In this document: piece by piece, positions 48,583 through 60,000 of the stretch
How the letters are laid out: every line of letters begins with the position of its first letter
Position numbering within the stretch: the first letter of the stretch is position 1
Source: Nematostella vectensis
Taxonomy: Eukaryota; Cnidaria; Anthozoa; Actiniaria; Edwardsiidae
Direction of reading: 5' to 3'
Assembly (NCBI RefSeq): GCF_932526225.1
Contig: NC_064040.1
Location: 9,715,356 to 9,775,355 of the forward strand
DNA length: 60,000 nt
Program-made: the position numbers and the translations under genes
Notes under the pieces: generated by a model
What the model saw: the letters and a program-made list of their open reading frames with translations, nothing else
Databases searched by the model: none
Told to the model about the DNA's origin: nothing

Positions 48583-48700
48583 CCGAAAGACTGACTTCAT
48601 CTCCGTCGGTGAACCTTCTCATAATTAAAGACTTGCAGTGCACGAAGCTTCCTATGAAGCCTGTATCATTTTACCGTGTTTTAATCTCCTTCACCGCGCT
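48583..48700 (-). other. Possible 5' non-coding exon of the channel
   Basis: A strong donor, TCGG then GTAAGTTT, ends at 48583. Upstream of it lies a small open frame, MRRFTDGDEVSLS, with its ATG at 48620-48622. If spliced to the acceptor at 44719, this frame ends at TAA one base before the channel ATG. The upper boundary is unknown. Confidence 0.3.
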
Positions 48701-51012
48701 AATCATGGACGAGCGATTTCGCTAAGATCCCTTACACCTGTGCCGTTGGAGGAAAATATATGACGTCATTCGCAAGGTTATGTATTATTTGTTAATCTCG
48801 TCGTCATGAAGTGACCGGCTTTTTAAAGAGGTACTTGAACAGTTGGAGTAACACTTGTAATATTCCGAGATAAGCTCGAAACAAGCCAAATCATGCAGAA
48901 TAACTGAAATAACTTCTCAAGGTTTATGCCATGAGGTCGAATCCATGATCAAAGCCCCACACCTCGAGCGAATAAAATATTACTTTAAGGTTTTGTTACA
49001 GGCTGTACATGTTTACCCAAACCTTGGAATTACACAGAAAAGAACAAAACAAATTTACATCCTCCGCTAATGATCCATTTTACAAAAATTGGTTCACTTT
49101 TACTTTGATGAAGAAAACATGAAAATTTAACCTTGTTTTGTTACACACTCTTTGATGTTTTATAGAATTCTTTTTGTACAAACTTTGTAAAAGTCGCAAT
49201 ATCTAAGCTCGGGTATACCTCAAAGACATTCATGGGCTCCCTTCACTGACAAGATTAAAAGAGGGCTGGAACTAATTACTTGCTGATATTATCCCAACTC
49301 TACCGCAAACCGCCTTGTACAAAGGCGACCCGAGTCAGTAAAACAAAGCTCTGCGCTGTGCTTCATGGGAAGTTTCAAGCATAACGAAGGACCATGGGTA
49401 GGGCCTCTCTTCCCATCATGCCTTACGTACTAATCACTCATACGCGGCAGCCACACACCCGTTTCGTTAACACCTTGTGGGAAAATTGAATGCTTAAGAT
49501 ATTTCTATAAAGAACCGCAGTCAAAAATTAATTTCAGAGTTTTGTTGAGCTATTTCCGGATGCACGCAGGCTATGTTATTTCAGTCCTGCTGTGAAAAAC
49601 TAAACGTTGTCTTTTTCTTATATAAACATGATACTTGGATATACTTTTGATATACTTGAATATAATAACTAGAAGAAATCCTTTTGAAATAAACTAGCGA
49701 TTGTAAAGTTGTAATTATCCGTGACATAAAAATTAATTTTGAAGATGGTATTAGTGCGAATACATGGGCTTTTTTACGGTTTCAAAACGAGCTGTTGAAA
49801 CTGCGTACAAAACAAGACGCACTAGGGTAGGGTGAGTAAAAATGCCATCATTAACTAGAAGATATTTATGTCTCTTAATAAAAGCCAATTAATCAACTTC
49901 ACCCATATATTTGATGGATTGCAATTGTTTTACATACCGTTGAGAGTAAAAGTGTTTAAATTTAAAGAACCTCGTCGACCCTAGTCGACGTACCATTACA
50001 GTCAATTTGTGTGCATCATTCTTACCTTAGTGTCAAGCATTCTCTCAGTCGTGGCTAAAAAATTCAGCGACACAGGCGCTCGATATAGTAACTGTGTCGC
50101 TATACTTTCTTGAGTGAGAGATGTGGTTTTATGAAAATAGTTACATCCTGGACCCAAAACCTCAAAATTCGAAAAAAAAAATATATATATATATATATTA
50201 GCTACAGAGAAAGATTTCACAAAGTGCAACCAAACAATCCCAGTAAACGACAAAGCGATTTGGTTGGTTGATTCTAGCACGCATGCGCAAAACAACAAAT
50301 CCTGGATTTATAAAAAGCATTCGCTTTAAGCGCAACTGTTTGATTTTCTCGCACCATGAGTTTGCTTTCTACCAGGTTCTCTCTTGAGTTTCGCGCTTGT
50401 ACATGCGTTCAAGCTAGAGCAAACATACAGAGCAAAAACTTATTCGATGTGAATTTCATGTAGGACGATATTCGTAAAAGAGCACAGACATTTGTAACAC
50501 CTATTTAAAAAAGTTTGACGATAAGAGAATGGAAAATGGAACAAACTTTGGCCAATAATTATGTTTCCTTGTATTTCAAATTCTTTCGTTCTTTACAAGG
50601 ACCTCGCTACAAATTTAAATTAGCCTCACTGAATGTCATTAACAGATAGAAGACTTGTTTTCCCTAACCAGAGGTTTTTGGCATTCATCATTTTCCATTT
50701 TCTTATAGTCAACCTTAATTGAAATAGGTGTACATACTTGTGAAAAATTGGAATATAATTGAACTAATATTGTAATTGTTAAGATAAGTTTCTAGTTGGG
50801 CAGAAATTACTCAATTTAATTATCTAGGTAGCGCGCATAAGGAAGATGACAATCTGACAATCTGCGATTAGCTACTATAAAACATGTTTGGTATTAAGTT
50901 TGTTATCAATAATTTAACAGAAACTAATACGATGCCATCACAAACTAACACTATCTTACTAGCATTCTAATAGATACAAAAAGCACAAAAAGTCGTGTTC
51001 GTGAACCAGAGG
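48701..51012. other. No gene seen
   Basis: AT-rich intergenic or upstream sequence. A short AT dinucleotide run lies at about 50179-50198. Open frames are short and without domains. Confidence 0.5.
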
Positions 51013-51106
51013 AATAAAAACAATACACCAAAAACTGGTTGTCGACTCTGCCAAAGAGAGTCAGAGGCAGAGTCGGATACCAGTTTTTTGGTATATTGTT
51101 GTTATT
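51013..51106. mobile_element. 94-bp hairpin element
   Basis: AATAAAAACAATACACCAAA at the left and its imperfect inverse at the right, with GACTCTGCC/GGCAGAGTC near the centre, give arms of about 35-40 bp around a short loop. Confidence 0.65.
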
Positions 51107-54100
51107 AATAGCACTCTAAGATACCTTCTGTAGTGTTTTTGTCAAGATCCCTTCTCGCTTTTACAAAGTAAGGGGAAACTTTCATACTGTAAAATGAGTT
51201 CTTTCTTGGATCTTTTCCTTGATATACGCCGACGCGTTTGGTTAAGCAATCGAAAGTTTGATGATATCGTTTGGCGGTTGGCAAATACAAAAACCAGTTG
51301 ACGTCCGAACAGCTCTATCGCCTGTAGTATTGCTATACAAGATGCCTTCCTAACTTCCTGCGTGCGCTAGCCGGTGGAAGAGAAAATGAGAGTTGTGTAC
51401 ATGAGCAGGAAGGGACCCGGCAAGACGTCACAGGTGCAGGCCAAACAGAACACTTGACATAACAATGCAAATGTTTACAAGAACAATTCCCGACTTTTGG
51501 GTACTCTAACACGTAGAATGAAACCATTTGCTAAATTGGTGTTAACTCGAAAGCACAATAAATTACTTGTGCATTATTTACCTTGACATTCGGAGCGTTG
51601 TCACTTGGGCAAGCTTCAAATCCAAGAAAAGTTAATACGCGGCTTTGGTAATTCCAAGAAAACTAAACTTCCTTTTGATTCAGATCTCACCTTTTCAGTA
51701 TAACATTTTTTCCCTTAAAGGAGTCCTGCCAAGCTGTCACACGACTCTCGCCACAAACACGGCTGTCTACCTGCTGGTTGGGAAGGATTAATTTTTGTAT
51801 TATTTCTCTTCAAAATAATCCAGATAGGCTTGGATCTCGATGTGCTTTGGATACTTCTGGCTATACTTCCAGTGGCATGACAAAAACTGTTAGGACCCCG
51901 ATAGTGCTGGCATTTTGTCTTACTGTGCGTTCCCACATTAATCATAAGGTTTCCGTTATTCATTTCGCTTGCACGCTTATTAAAATCCTTCTCTTGTGAT
52001 TACCAGCGAAGGTAGCTCATATGAATTTCATAGCATGCAAAATAGCATATAGAATTCGACAGAGGGAGATATGGATATCTTCCTATCTATCTCTTAATTT
52101 CTCCCATCTTCAGACATGAAAAAGCAATAATTGTTTGTTTACACAATTTTCACGTACCTTGTTTTGTGCCAATAACTGCTTCCGTATTTCCACTTCGCCC
52201 CTTATCAACTATAACACAATCCTGAGGTAGTTCTTGCCAGCAAAATGCTTAAACCACATAACCTAAGGGTATACTTGAGGAAACCTGTTACACCGTGTAT
52301 CGTCCATCAAACTATGTTAACCAATTGCGTTCGTGTGTCAAAACTAAGCTGTCTAAGATTCCAGATACTTTGCGAGTTGGGTGATTTATTAACGGCGAAA
52401 TGAGTTGAGAGGGATTCAAATGTAAACTCAGCCGGTCCTACATTCACCGCAGGATGTATCTATTAATTATTCACTCACGTGCTTGTAACCAAACATGCGT
52501 TTTACTTTCGAACTGTCTACTGAGAGGCTAACAAAAAATGGAAGAATACATAATCTATTTAAATATACCAAGCGTATTTGAAGCTCTACCATTTTACGCA
52601 AGAAATCAAGCTATGAAATCTAAGGAGAACAAATAACTATTGTTGTAAACTTTATTTTGTTTTAGATAACAAGCACTAGCAAATAACGACTTCGGATATC
52701 CCAATGACAACTATGCCATTTTTCATATATAAGATAATAATTAGATTCGTAAAAACGATTGCGCCAGCGACATAAGTCTGCCGTCGTTTCATTGTCTTAA
52801 ATGTTTGGTCAGCGGTTTTGGAATAATCACGTGATCACAGGGTTATGGCGGTGCGGGTCTTTGACAGCAGTTCTACTTTAAAAATTGTTCCTCGGTTTTT
52901 TATGATTTTACGTCGTTTCTGTTCTGGAATTGTTGAAAAGCTCTGCCTGCCGCCTGTTCATCTTGCCCTAAAGGTTTTTCATAATGAAATAAAATCTGGT
53001 TACAACCTCTTTGGCTAGTTTTAGATTTGAAAAATTAAGTTTTCAAAAGCTCTCAACAAAATCAATCAAAAGCTCGCATACTATTGAAAATCGATGTAAG
53101 GGAAACAAATGTCTCATATGTCAAAAATTTAGCGCGCAAAACAACATACGCGCGAATATAAAAATCGTCCTAGCGCCCATTACCCTACACGATTTCTTCG
53201 ACGTGTTGTTCTACTAATTTCTCAACTGGGTATAATGCCTTTTCGTCGAGTTTATTCCATTTGATAAGGTCATAGAGTGGTGATTCACGCTAATAAATGC
53301 AATATTATATTATTATAAAATATGTATATAATATATTTCCTATATGAATATATTGAATATAACAGAGTATTTTTACAAGTATTCGAAAACATTCGACAAA
53401 CGTCAGTCAGTATAAAATTCAAGTCAACTAAAATGGTCGTTCAAAAATATCTTTTTCGAAACCACGATATCAATGCCGCCTTGTTCGATCTCAATTACTC
53501 ACAGACATAAGCACAATTGATGATGTAAAGATGTTTTGATGCCGTTTTGAGGGATACTATAAGTAAAATAAAGTGTGTATTTTGGTTAACCACCTTCATA
53601 GATCAGGAGATATTTTCCCTCGTACTATAGAAACTAAACGTTACTAAACTTTAACATCTCACGACGACGGCATAGTCGACGCCTTTTAAGTGGGATTGCG
53701 TTTATCAGGGTCAAGAAAAAATAATTCTGGCTTGGTTTTCCTCCATTCTGCTGGGTTGACGGCCTGGAGTGGTTAATATTTAATTGGGCATTTGCCATTT
53801 AATTGAAAAATATGACTACACAAAATGCGCTAAAAGTGTATAAATGGCGCAAATCAAACTATCATACTAACCATGGAAAGTGGGTAAAATTTTAAAGCAA
53901 AGAAACATTTTTGTACCACGAAGAAAAAATGGAAAGCGCGAGACTTTCACAAAAAAGGATTTGAAAGTTTCAGACAGAGTAACAAGAATATTTTCCTACA
54001 GGTAAAAAAACAGAAATGCAAAAGATTCAAATGGTACAAGACGATTTGATCGCAAAGTTTTGTCGCTCCTTTTAACAATTCTCACTGTCAATTTTTCACT

Positions 54101-56286
54101 TATGTTGATTCACAACACATAAAGTGCTCTTGTCATTGTATCTCAATGAACGAGCGAATTAGTTAGTAATTTGAACTGTAGATAATAAACAAACTTTTGT
54201 TACTACTAACAGTACCTGTCTTGAGATTCTGTTCCTCAGTAGCGTCAGTTCGTAGCCTGGGGATTAACCTTTCATGGTGAATCTGGGGACCGAAGGATCG
54301 ATCGCCTAGCAGGTTTGTGTGTGATGTACATGGTGGATGATTAAATCATGAGCCTTTACTACACTCTAAAGAATCGCTTGTGGCTAGGTCATTAGCACTC
54401 TAGCTGCTGTGGCAACCAAGAGATGTCAATATAATGGTGAAGTTTTGACATCTTGTGCAGTCACATAGATCACATAGTGTTAGATGATTTAATTAATTTT
54501 TATATCCCAGTTTTTACACATAAAACGTTATCGTACTTTTTATGTTTCTTCTAGGCCCTCAGGCTTAAAATATCAAATAACGTCATCAAAAGTTATCAAA
54601 GCCAAAAGTAATTTTAAATCCATAAAAGGGCTGGTAAGATTTGCTTTTCGTGGTTACTTGTTGGATAAAGGAAAATCACGCCAATCACGCCGCCATTTTA
54701 TGCTTCCACTCAATGGCGAGTCACACATAGCATCCATTTCAATCTTCTATTTCGAGCAAGTGACCAAGATATTTTCAACCAAATATTGTCAATAACACAT
54801 CAGACTTCGTTAGTTGAAGTTACCTTGTGAATAAATCGCTTTATTTTTTTTGGGGTCCGGTATCCATCAAATCGCGCGCTTTGCTTGGCTCTCGCGAGGG
54901 CCGGTATCCTACGATCCGGACGCCCGCGATACCTCCAAAGCTCGAAATAGTAAGTTTATTTGTAAAATGACCAGCGAAAACTGGATTTTTACTTCCAAAG
55001 TTATAGGTCTTTACCTTAAAACGGCATTTTATTTGTTATTTTATCTAGAATTATTGAGTTTACGAAAAATCGGCTTTAAACTCCCTGTGTTTTGACAATT
55101 TCCCGCCATAATGATTTTGCAACGGGCGCGACAATTTCTGAGTTTGCTGAAAGTTTATTTGGGATAGAAAATGCAGCAAATCGTCTCTTCATACGAAGAA
55201 AAACCACAAATCACTCTAGTAATCTACCTGCATAACCAGCTTAAACGTATCCACATTCAAGAGAATTTCTTTAGTGGATATATCTTATCGTCTGTGGAGG
55301 ATTTACAGCGAAAGAAGACATTTCTACGATCAATTCGAGTTGAGAACGACGTATCAATCTGGACTAAATTACTCTACAAAATTGTTGGTCAAAACTCAGA
55401 GAATTTCTTCTTTGAAGGTTCTGCTTTCTGGAGGATTTAAAGCGTTTTGTGGAAATACAAAATGGAGTTCATTGAATGATCATCAGCGAACAAAATCTTC
55501 ACGAACATCGACGAAAGTTAGAAGCGAAACCTCGCCTCGTGCAACCGTAAGCCCGTAAGGTAAACAACGTTGGAAATTCTATTGAGGAAAAAAATAAATA
55601 TGTTATTTACCAGCTAAGGGTCGGTCCGTATCGTGAAAGTAAATAACGTAAAGTAAATTAGTAATATTTTCAGTGATAAACAATAACAAATACATTCTCA
55701 AAATTACTTAATTTATTTCAGCAACTTCCCTTTCAAAAACGCACAAATTAAAACAAAAGAAGATACGATGCTTGCCTCTGACACCTTTACGGCTTGATTT
55801 CGTCCTCACCCAATTCTGATCCTCAGAGCCCGTCAAATGAAAGCGATAGAAAAGAAGAAGAAATTCTGAACGGTTCTGAACCATCAAAAAAAATCTAGCT
55901 ATCGTGCTATAATCTCAAATCCATTGGTCTATCAATTAATAAAGGTTGCATCTTGGAAAGCAAGGACTTGTTAATAGATGCCTTTGTTAGTGAATAATCT
56001 TTTAAGAAACTCTTTGAATCGAATTTCGCGCGCTTTCCGCCATGTTCTTTTTGCAAGGAGTGATGGGGGATTTGACTCTTGCCTATAGCCCCTCTCTGCC
56101 ATCGGTTGTCCTTTGTAGTATGTTGGGTAATTTTTAATATAATTCTTAGACATCTAGAAAGAAGAGTACTTTATGACAACACAAAGACTGCTGTATGAAA
56201 TTGCTTGTTGCCGACAAATAGTACCCTCCTGTGCAGAGCTTTCTGTGCCGCTCGTTTACTTTGCTCCACATCAACCTCTTCTGAAA
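51107..56286. other. No gene seen
   Basis: About 5 kb of AT-rich sequence. The longest frames (for example 55171-55440 plus and 54850-55095 plus) have no recognisable motif or splice context. They could include exons of an unrecognised gene, but nothing supports that. Confidence 0.45.
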
Positions 56287-56660
56287 CACAGGGAGCCCAC
56301 CTCTACGGTTTGAATAAAGTTAGAGTTGTTTTTTAGCTTTGCGTTGTTGTTGATTTAGTGCGTATGTGCGTTTGTATCTCTTGTCTACTTTTTCGGCGCC
56401 CGGTGCTTTCTGGCCTGGCGCTCTCTCATTGGTTAGCGGTCTAACAGCCGTCTCGACTGCGAAATGGCTATGTCGTGACATGGAAGCCATTTCACAGACG
56501 AGACGGCTGTTAGACCGCTAACCAATGAGAGAGCGCCAGAAAGAACCGAGCGCCGAAAAAGTAGACGAGATACAAACGCACACATGCACTAAATCAACAA
56601 CAACGCAAAGCTAAAAAAAAAAGTTAACATTATTTAAACCGTAGAGGTGAGCTCCCTGTG
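56287..56660. mobile_element. Large foldback element, arms of about 170 bp
   Basis: Left arm from CACAGGGAGCCCACCTCTAC and right arm ending GTAGAGGTGAGCTCCCTGTG are inverted over nearly their whole length. They meet near 56475, where GAAATGGCT and AGCCATTTC lie around a spacer of about 15 bp. Inside are long matches such as TTGGTTAGCGGTCTAACAGC and its inverse. No protein is encoded. Confidence 0.88.
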
Positions 56661-56976
56661 GCTGAAACGAGCTGGATTCCGCGTCCCATAAATTGACCAA
56701 TCACAGCGAACCTTCTAAGTTTCAGTGGCTAGATCCAGATCCCCGCTAACTTCCTCTCTCCTTTCGCGGACTCGAATCGGCAAAGCGTTTAAAACGTGTA
56801 AAGCGTGTAAAACACCACGAAGAAAATCTCTCTCCCAAAGATAATTCAACACTGTTAGGGCTAAAGAATTATATGGAGGGCTGTTACATTATTTACAACT
56901 TGGAGGTCGCAATAGTTTGTAGTATATTTCTGTATAGAACCGAGACATTGTTAGAAACATCTTGCCATTTTGTAAG

Positions 56977-57150
56977 CAGGATGAGAATGCTAGACATCAA
57001 TAAGACATTAATAAAACTCTCTATTTACTATTCAACGATTATTTCACAGTACCAAATGTTTTGCAGCAGGATGCAAATGCTAGACATCAATAAGACATTA
57101 ATAAAACTCTCTATTTATTATTCAACGATTATTTCACAGTACCAAATGTT
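56977..57150. repeat. 90-bp direct tandem duplication
   Basis: The segment beginning CAGGATGAGAATGCTAGACA at 56977 is repeated at 57067 with only a few differences. The resulting plus-strand frame encodes the same 30 residues twice, but nothing else supports it as a gene. Confidence 0.85.
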
Positions 57151-57494
57151 CATGTGTTTTTTCTTATCTGATTTCAACGAGGTAGTAAATTTAAATCTAG
57201 CTAAATCCTGTTTATATCCGTCATTCCAGTACGTTTGTCTGGTTATTTCAGCCTTCCATAGCGCCCTCGAATTATTTGTACGAAAAGTCCGAGGAAGAAA
57301 TAAAGTCGTTCTTCGAATGTAAACTCACAACATACTTTCCGTATCAACATGCTTTGCTTTGTTAAAAAATATTTGCTAGAGCCGTGGAAGAGTAGGAGTA
57401 TGATGTTATCTGTCTTTATTGGAAGTCTTGTTTGATGTGGAGCAAAGTATACGAGCGACACAGAAAACTCCGCGCAGGAGGGTAGACAAATAGG

Positions 57495-57766
57495 GGACTT
57501 GCGCTAAGAGATCACGTGACTGTTTGGGTGGCAAACTAGCGCGCGCTCAGCCTTTTAGCGGCAAAATAACAGCAACAAAAAGCAACTTATTCAGCACCAA
57601 AACAACCAGAACTCTTTTTTTCGGAAAAGGTTTAGTTATATTTAACGATTTAATTTCTTCGTCGTTCTCTGGCGTGACGGGCGCAGTCATTTCTGATGTT
57701 TTTGTTTAATTATTTTGTTATGAACTTGCAACCCAAAAAGGTCACGTGATCTCTTGGCGCAAGTCC
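57495..57766. mobile_element. MITE with about 35-bp terminal inverted repeats
   Basis: GGACTTGCGCTAAGAGATCA at the left and the inverse ending TTGGCGCAAGTCC at the right, both including GATCACGTGAC. The 200-bp interior is non-coding. Confidence 0.8.
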
Positions 57767-60000
57767 ACTATTGTCGCCTCTTCGATCGTTTAAAAAGTAG
57801 GTCTACTTCGATTTATGCCCATTTGTATCTCATCCGATTGCAGCCTCGGGAGGAAAACGATTATTTAAAAAAAAAAAAAAAAACAGACACTTCCTTCCCC
57901 GAATTAAATTTCCGTATTCAATACTGATTTCTCATTTCTGAAAATTAAGCTGCTATGAAATGGAAAGTTAAAGATCCTGCAAGCCCCTAATCTATTTTGT
58001 CAATATTTAACAGAATTTCTGGGGCAGATTACGAATATCGAGGTCTTTTTGCCTGTTTCGGCATAAAATTTGACATTTCGGCGATTGCAATTTTACTTCC
58101 GGTTGAATATACGGCGAAAGTAAATTTACCCTATAGGTTTAAACCCTTATTGATGGTTTTTGCGCTTAAATAATAGTTTAAAAAATATATAAAATCCGAT
58201 GAGCTATAGGCTGGAAGGCAAATATGACTTTTTGATAACAGCAGCTCCTAGTTTCGGTAATTTTACGGATAGCCCCCTTGAAAAAGGACAGCAGGAGCCT
58301 TTGCCCCCCCCCCCCCCCCATCAAAAATATTTCCATTACAGTTTCCGTTTAAAGTAGCATCCAGCGGCTTCATAGAAACTCAAAATAAAATGGAAAAATT
58401 TAAATAAAAAAGGGACTTTTTTCATCGGTCAAGAGTGAACTGTTTTAGCGCGTTTTCATTTGTAAGCCGATATAACCAGTCACCTTCATCGTGATAATTG
58501 TGACGTCATGAATACAACTTTTCTGTGTATTGTGAAAAAGGTCGCCAGGTGCACCATTCGAGATGAGCAACTAAGGAGAGTAAAACTCTTAGCGCCGGTT
58601 CCTACAGCGAGAAAGTGACCTTTCTACCAAACGGTAAGGCGAAGTTAGATCGTCTTTTTAAAAGTCTTAGGATAGAATCTCTTACTTACTAAGTTTGCAA
58701 CTTTGAAATTTTCCAAAGCTCCGTCGTCACGTCAGTTTGACAGGAACACAAGGAGCAGTAATTCTCCTGACTCAGAAGGATGAACATTGGATGAATTTTA
58801 TATTTACCTTAAGAACTTTCTCTTAAAAAAACTATTAAATTTTATTAGAAGTTCTTCGAAAATTCATACTTGATTCTCGGCAATAATGACCAAAAAATAC
58901 CGCCTGTATTTAAAGATGCACCTGTTCTGTGGTGTGGAAAGAAAATTAAACTTAAAAAGCAAAGATTGTTTTTTGCATATCATATATAAGATAGAAAACA
59001 TCCCTGAAGGGTCAAAGTCTGATATTTATTTTATTCTGAGAATCATTATTCTGTGTCATTAGAAGACTGTTGAAAAGAGCTGAGAAGAGTGATTTTAATC
59101 ACTATTTTAGCATAGTGTAAATAATATTCACAATAAGTCTCCAATCCTGTCCAATCAAATCCTCTTCTCTCCAAAACGTATCTGTCACTAGTCGCTATTG
59201 CGCCTGATTTAAAACATATAGACCGTTCTTAGTGTTGGGTAAAAAACTATATGCGCAAATAAGATGCGTAAGTAAAAGTGAGTTCTCATAATGCCAGGAG
59301 AGTCAGGATGAATGTATTCTTTGGAAATATTTATTTTCTGAATGTAAGACCTTACATATGAACCGCTTTAGCAAACGACCATCTACACACGAAGAGTCTT
59401 CAACCTTGCAAATCTTTTCTCCATAAAATTTGCATCTTTTTCTAGTTCATTAGATGCGATTATCATGCGAAGCAAGAAAGTGAGACGGAGAGAGAAAGAA
59501 CTTCTTTCGCCTCCTCCCCCCCCCCCCCCCCTCCAGCCTTTTCCCCCAGCTTTTGCCTTTTGCTCTCGCATCCAGCTCGCGCCGGCCAAAAATCCAAGAT
59601 GGAGCCCAAAACACGGGAAAGCAGGGTTTTCGTCGCGGAAACACCAACAAACGCCTACTAGTAGGCTAGGCCTGGGCAATTCTGGGCGATGTTGTCCATT
59701 GCGACGCGCGCTACCGTGACCACCTTGACAGTTTTGTGAAGTAAATCTAAATCAGTTAAACCAATAAGGATGCGAGAAACGTAATATCTGATTTACATGA
59801 ACTTCACTAGCCAAATAGCGATGTAGAGAAATGCTTAAAGAATGCCGATCAACCACTCTTTTGTTATTGTTTATCATTAAAAGTAAATCGCTTTATTCGA
59901 AAGAAAATAACAATCAACAAAGATCAACCTGAATATCCTCTGAGCAAAATCCTGCCTAAGAAAAAAGACCAAAAATATAACCTCAGAAAAAGAAATGTGA
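57767..60000. other. No gene seen
   Basis: AT-rich sequence with homopolymer tracts (poly-A near 57868-57883, poly-C near 58304-58319 and 59516-59531). No gene, RNA or complete mobile element was identified. Confidence 0.5.

Noticed and set aside
55171-55558. Two overlapping plus-strand frames of about 90 codons
   Set aside because: No recognisable domain, no splice-site pattern and overlapping frames; nothing separates them from chance.

Overview
This window looks like nuclear DNA of a sea anemone-like cnidarian, possibly Nematostella; that assignment is inferred from gene types, gene density and repeat content, not from a database match. The DNA is AT-rich. It holds one large multi-exon gene, one intronless receptor gene, one complete retrotransposon, many short inverted-repeat elements and a great deal of tandem repeat DNA.

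Layout. 1-1564: dispersed repeats and two MITEs. 1565-6092: a complete Ty3/gypsy LTR retrotransposon with matching 145-bp LTRs, a 5-bp target duplication, a tRNA-Ser primer site and one intact 1,346-codon gag-pol frame. 6093-9049: no gene. 9050-9735: a diverged satellite. 10293-11243 (minus): a single-exon class A GPCR. 11938-13778: second copies of repeats seen at 638-969 and 1-380. 14345-16470: a 2.1-kb minisatellite with a 21-bp unit. 17112-44719 (minus): a four-domain voltage-gated sodium channel of the Nav2 type. 48.6-60 kb: no convincing coding gene apart from a possible 5' exon of the channel, plus foldback elements and MITEs.

The channel was reconstructed from splice sites and reading phase into 26 coding exons (about 1,578 residues). 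All exon joins keep frame except the one after exon 24, where a 15-bp direct repeat brackets 59 bp exactly at the exon end. The pore ring reads Asp/Glu/Glu/Thr, and the III-IV linker has Met-Leu-Leu where vertebrate channels have Ile-Phe-Met. This predicts a calcium-permeable or weakly selective channel without classical fast inactivation.

Two features stand out. First, at least six introns of the channel carry tandem arrays that abut an exon and whose repeat unit is a copy of that exon's own splice site, donor or acceptor. The largest has about 118 copies of a 19-bp unit, each with a consensus 5' splice site. A seventh intron region holds decayed copies of an exon's 3' end. Second, a TIR-bounded element of about 340 bp in the first coding intron (41646-41985) contains a full hammerhead ribozyme core.
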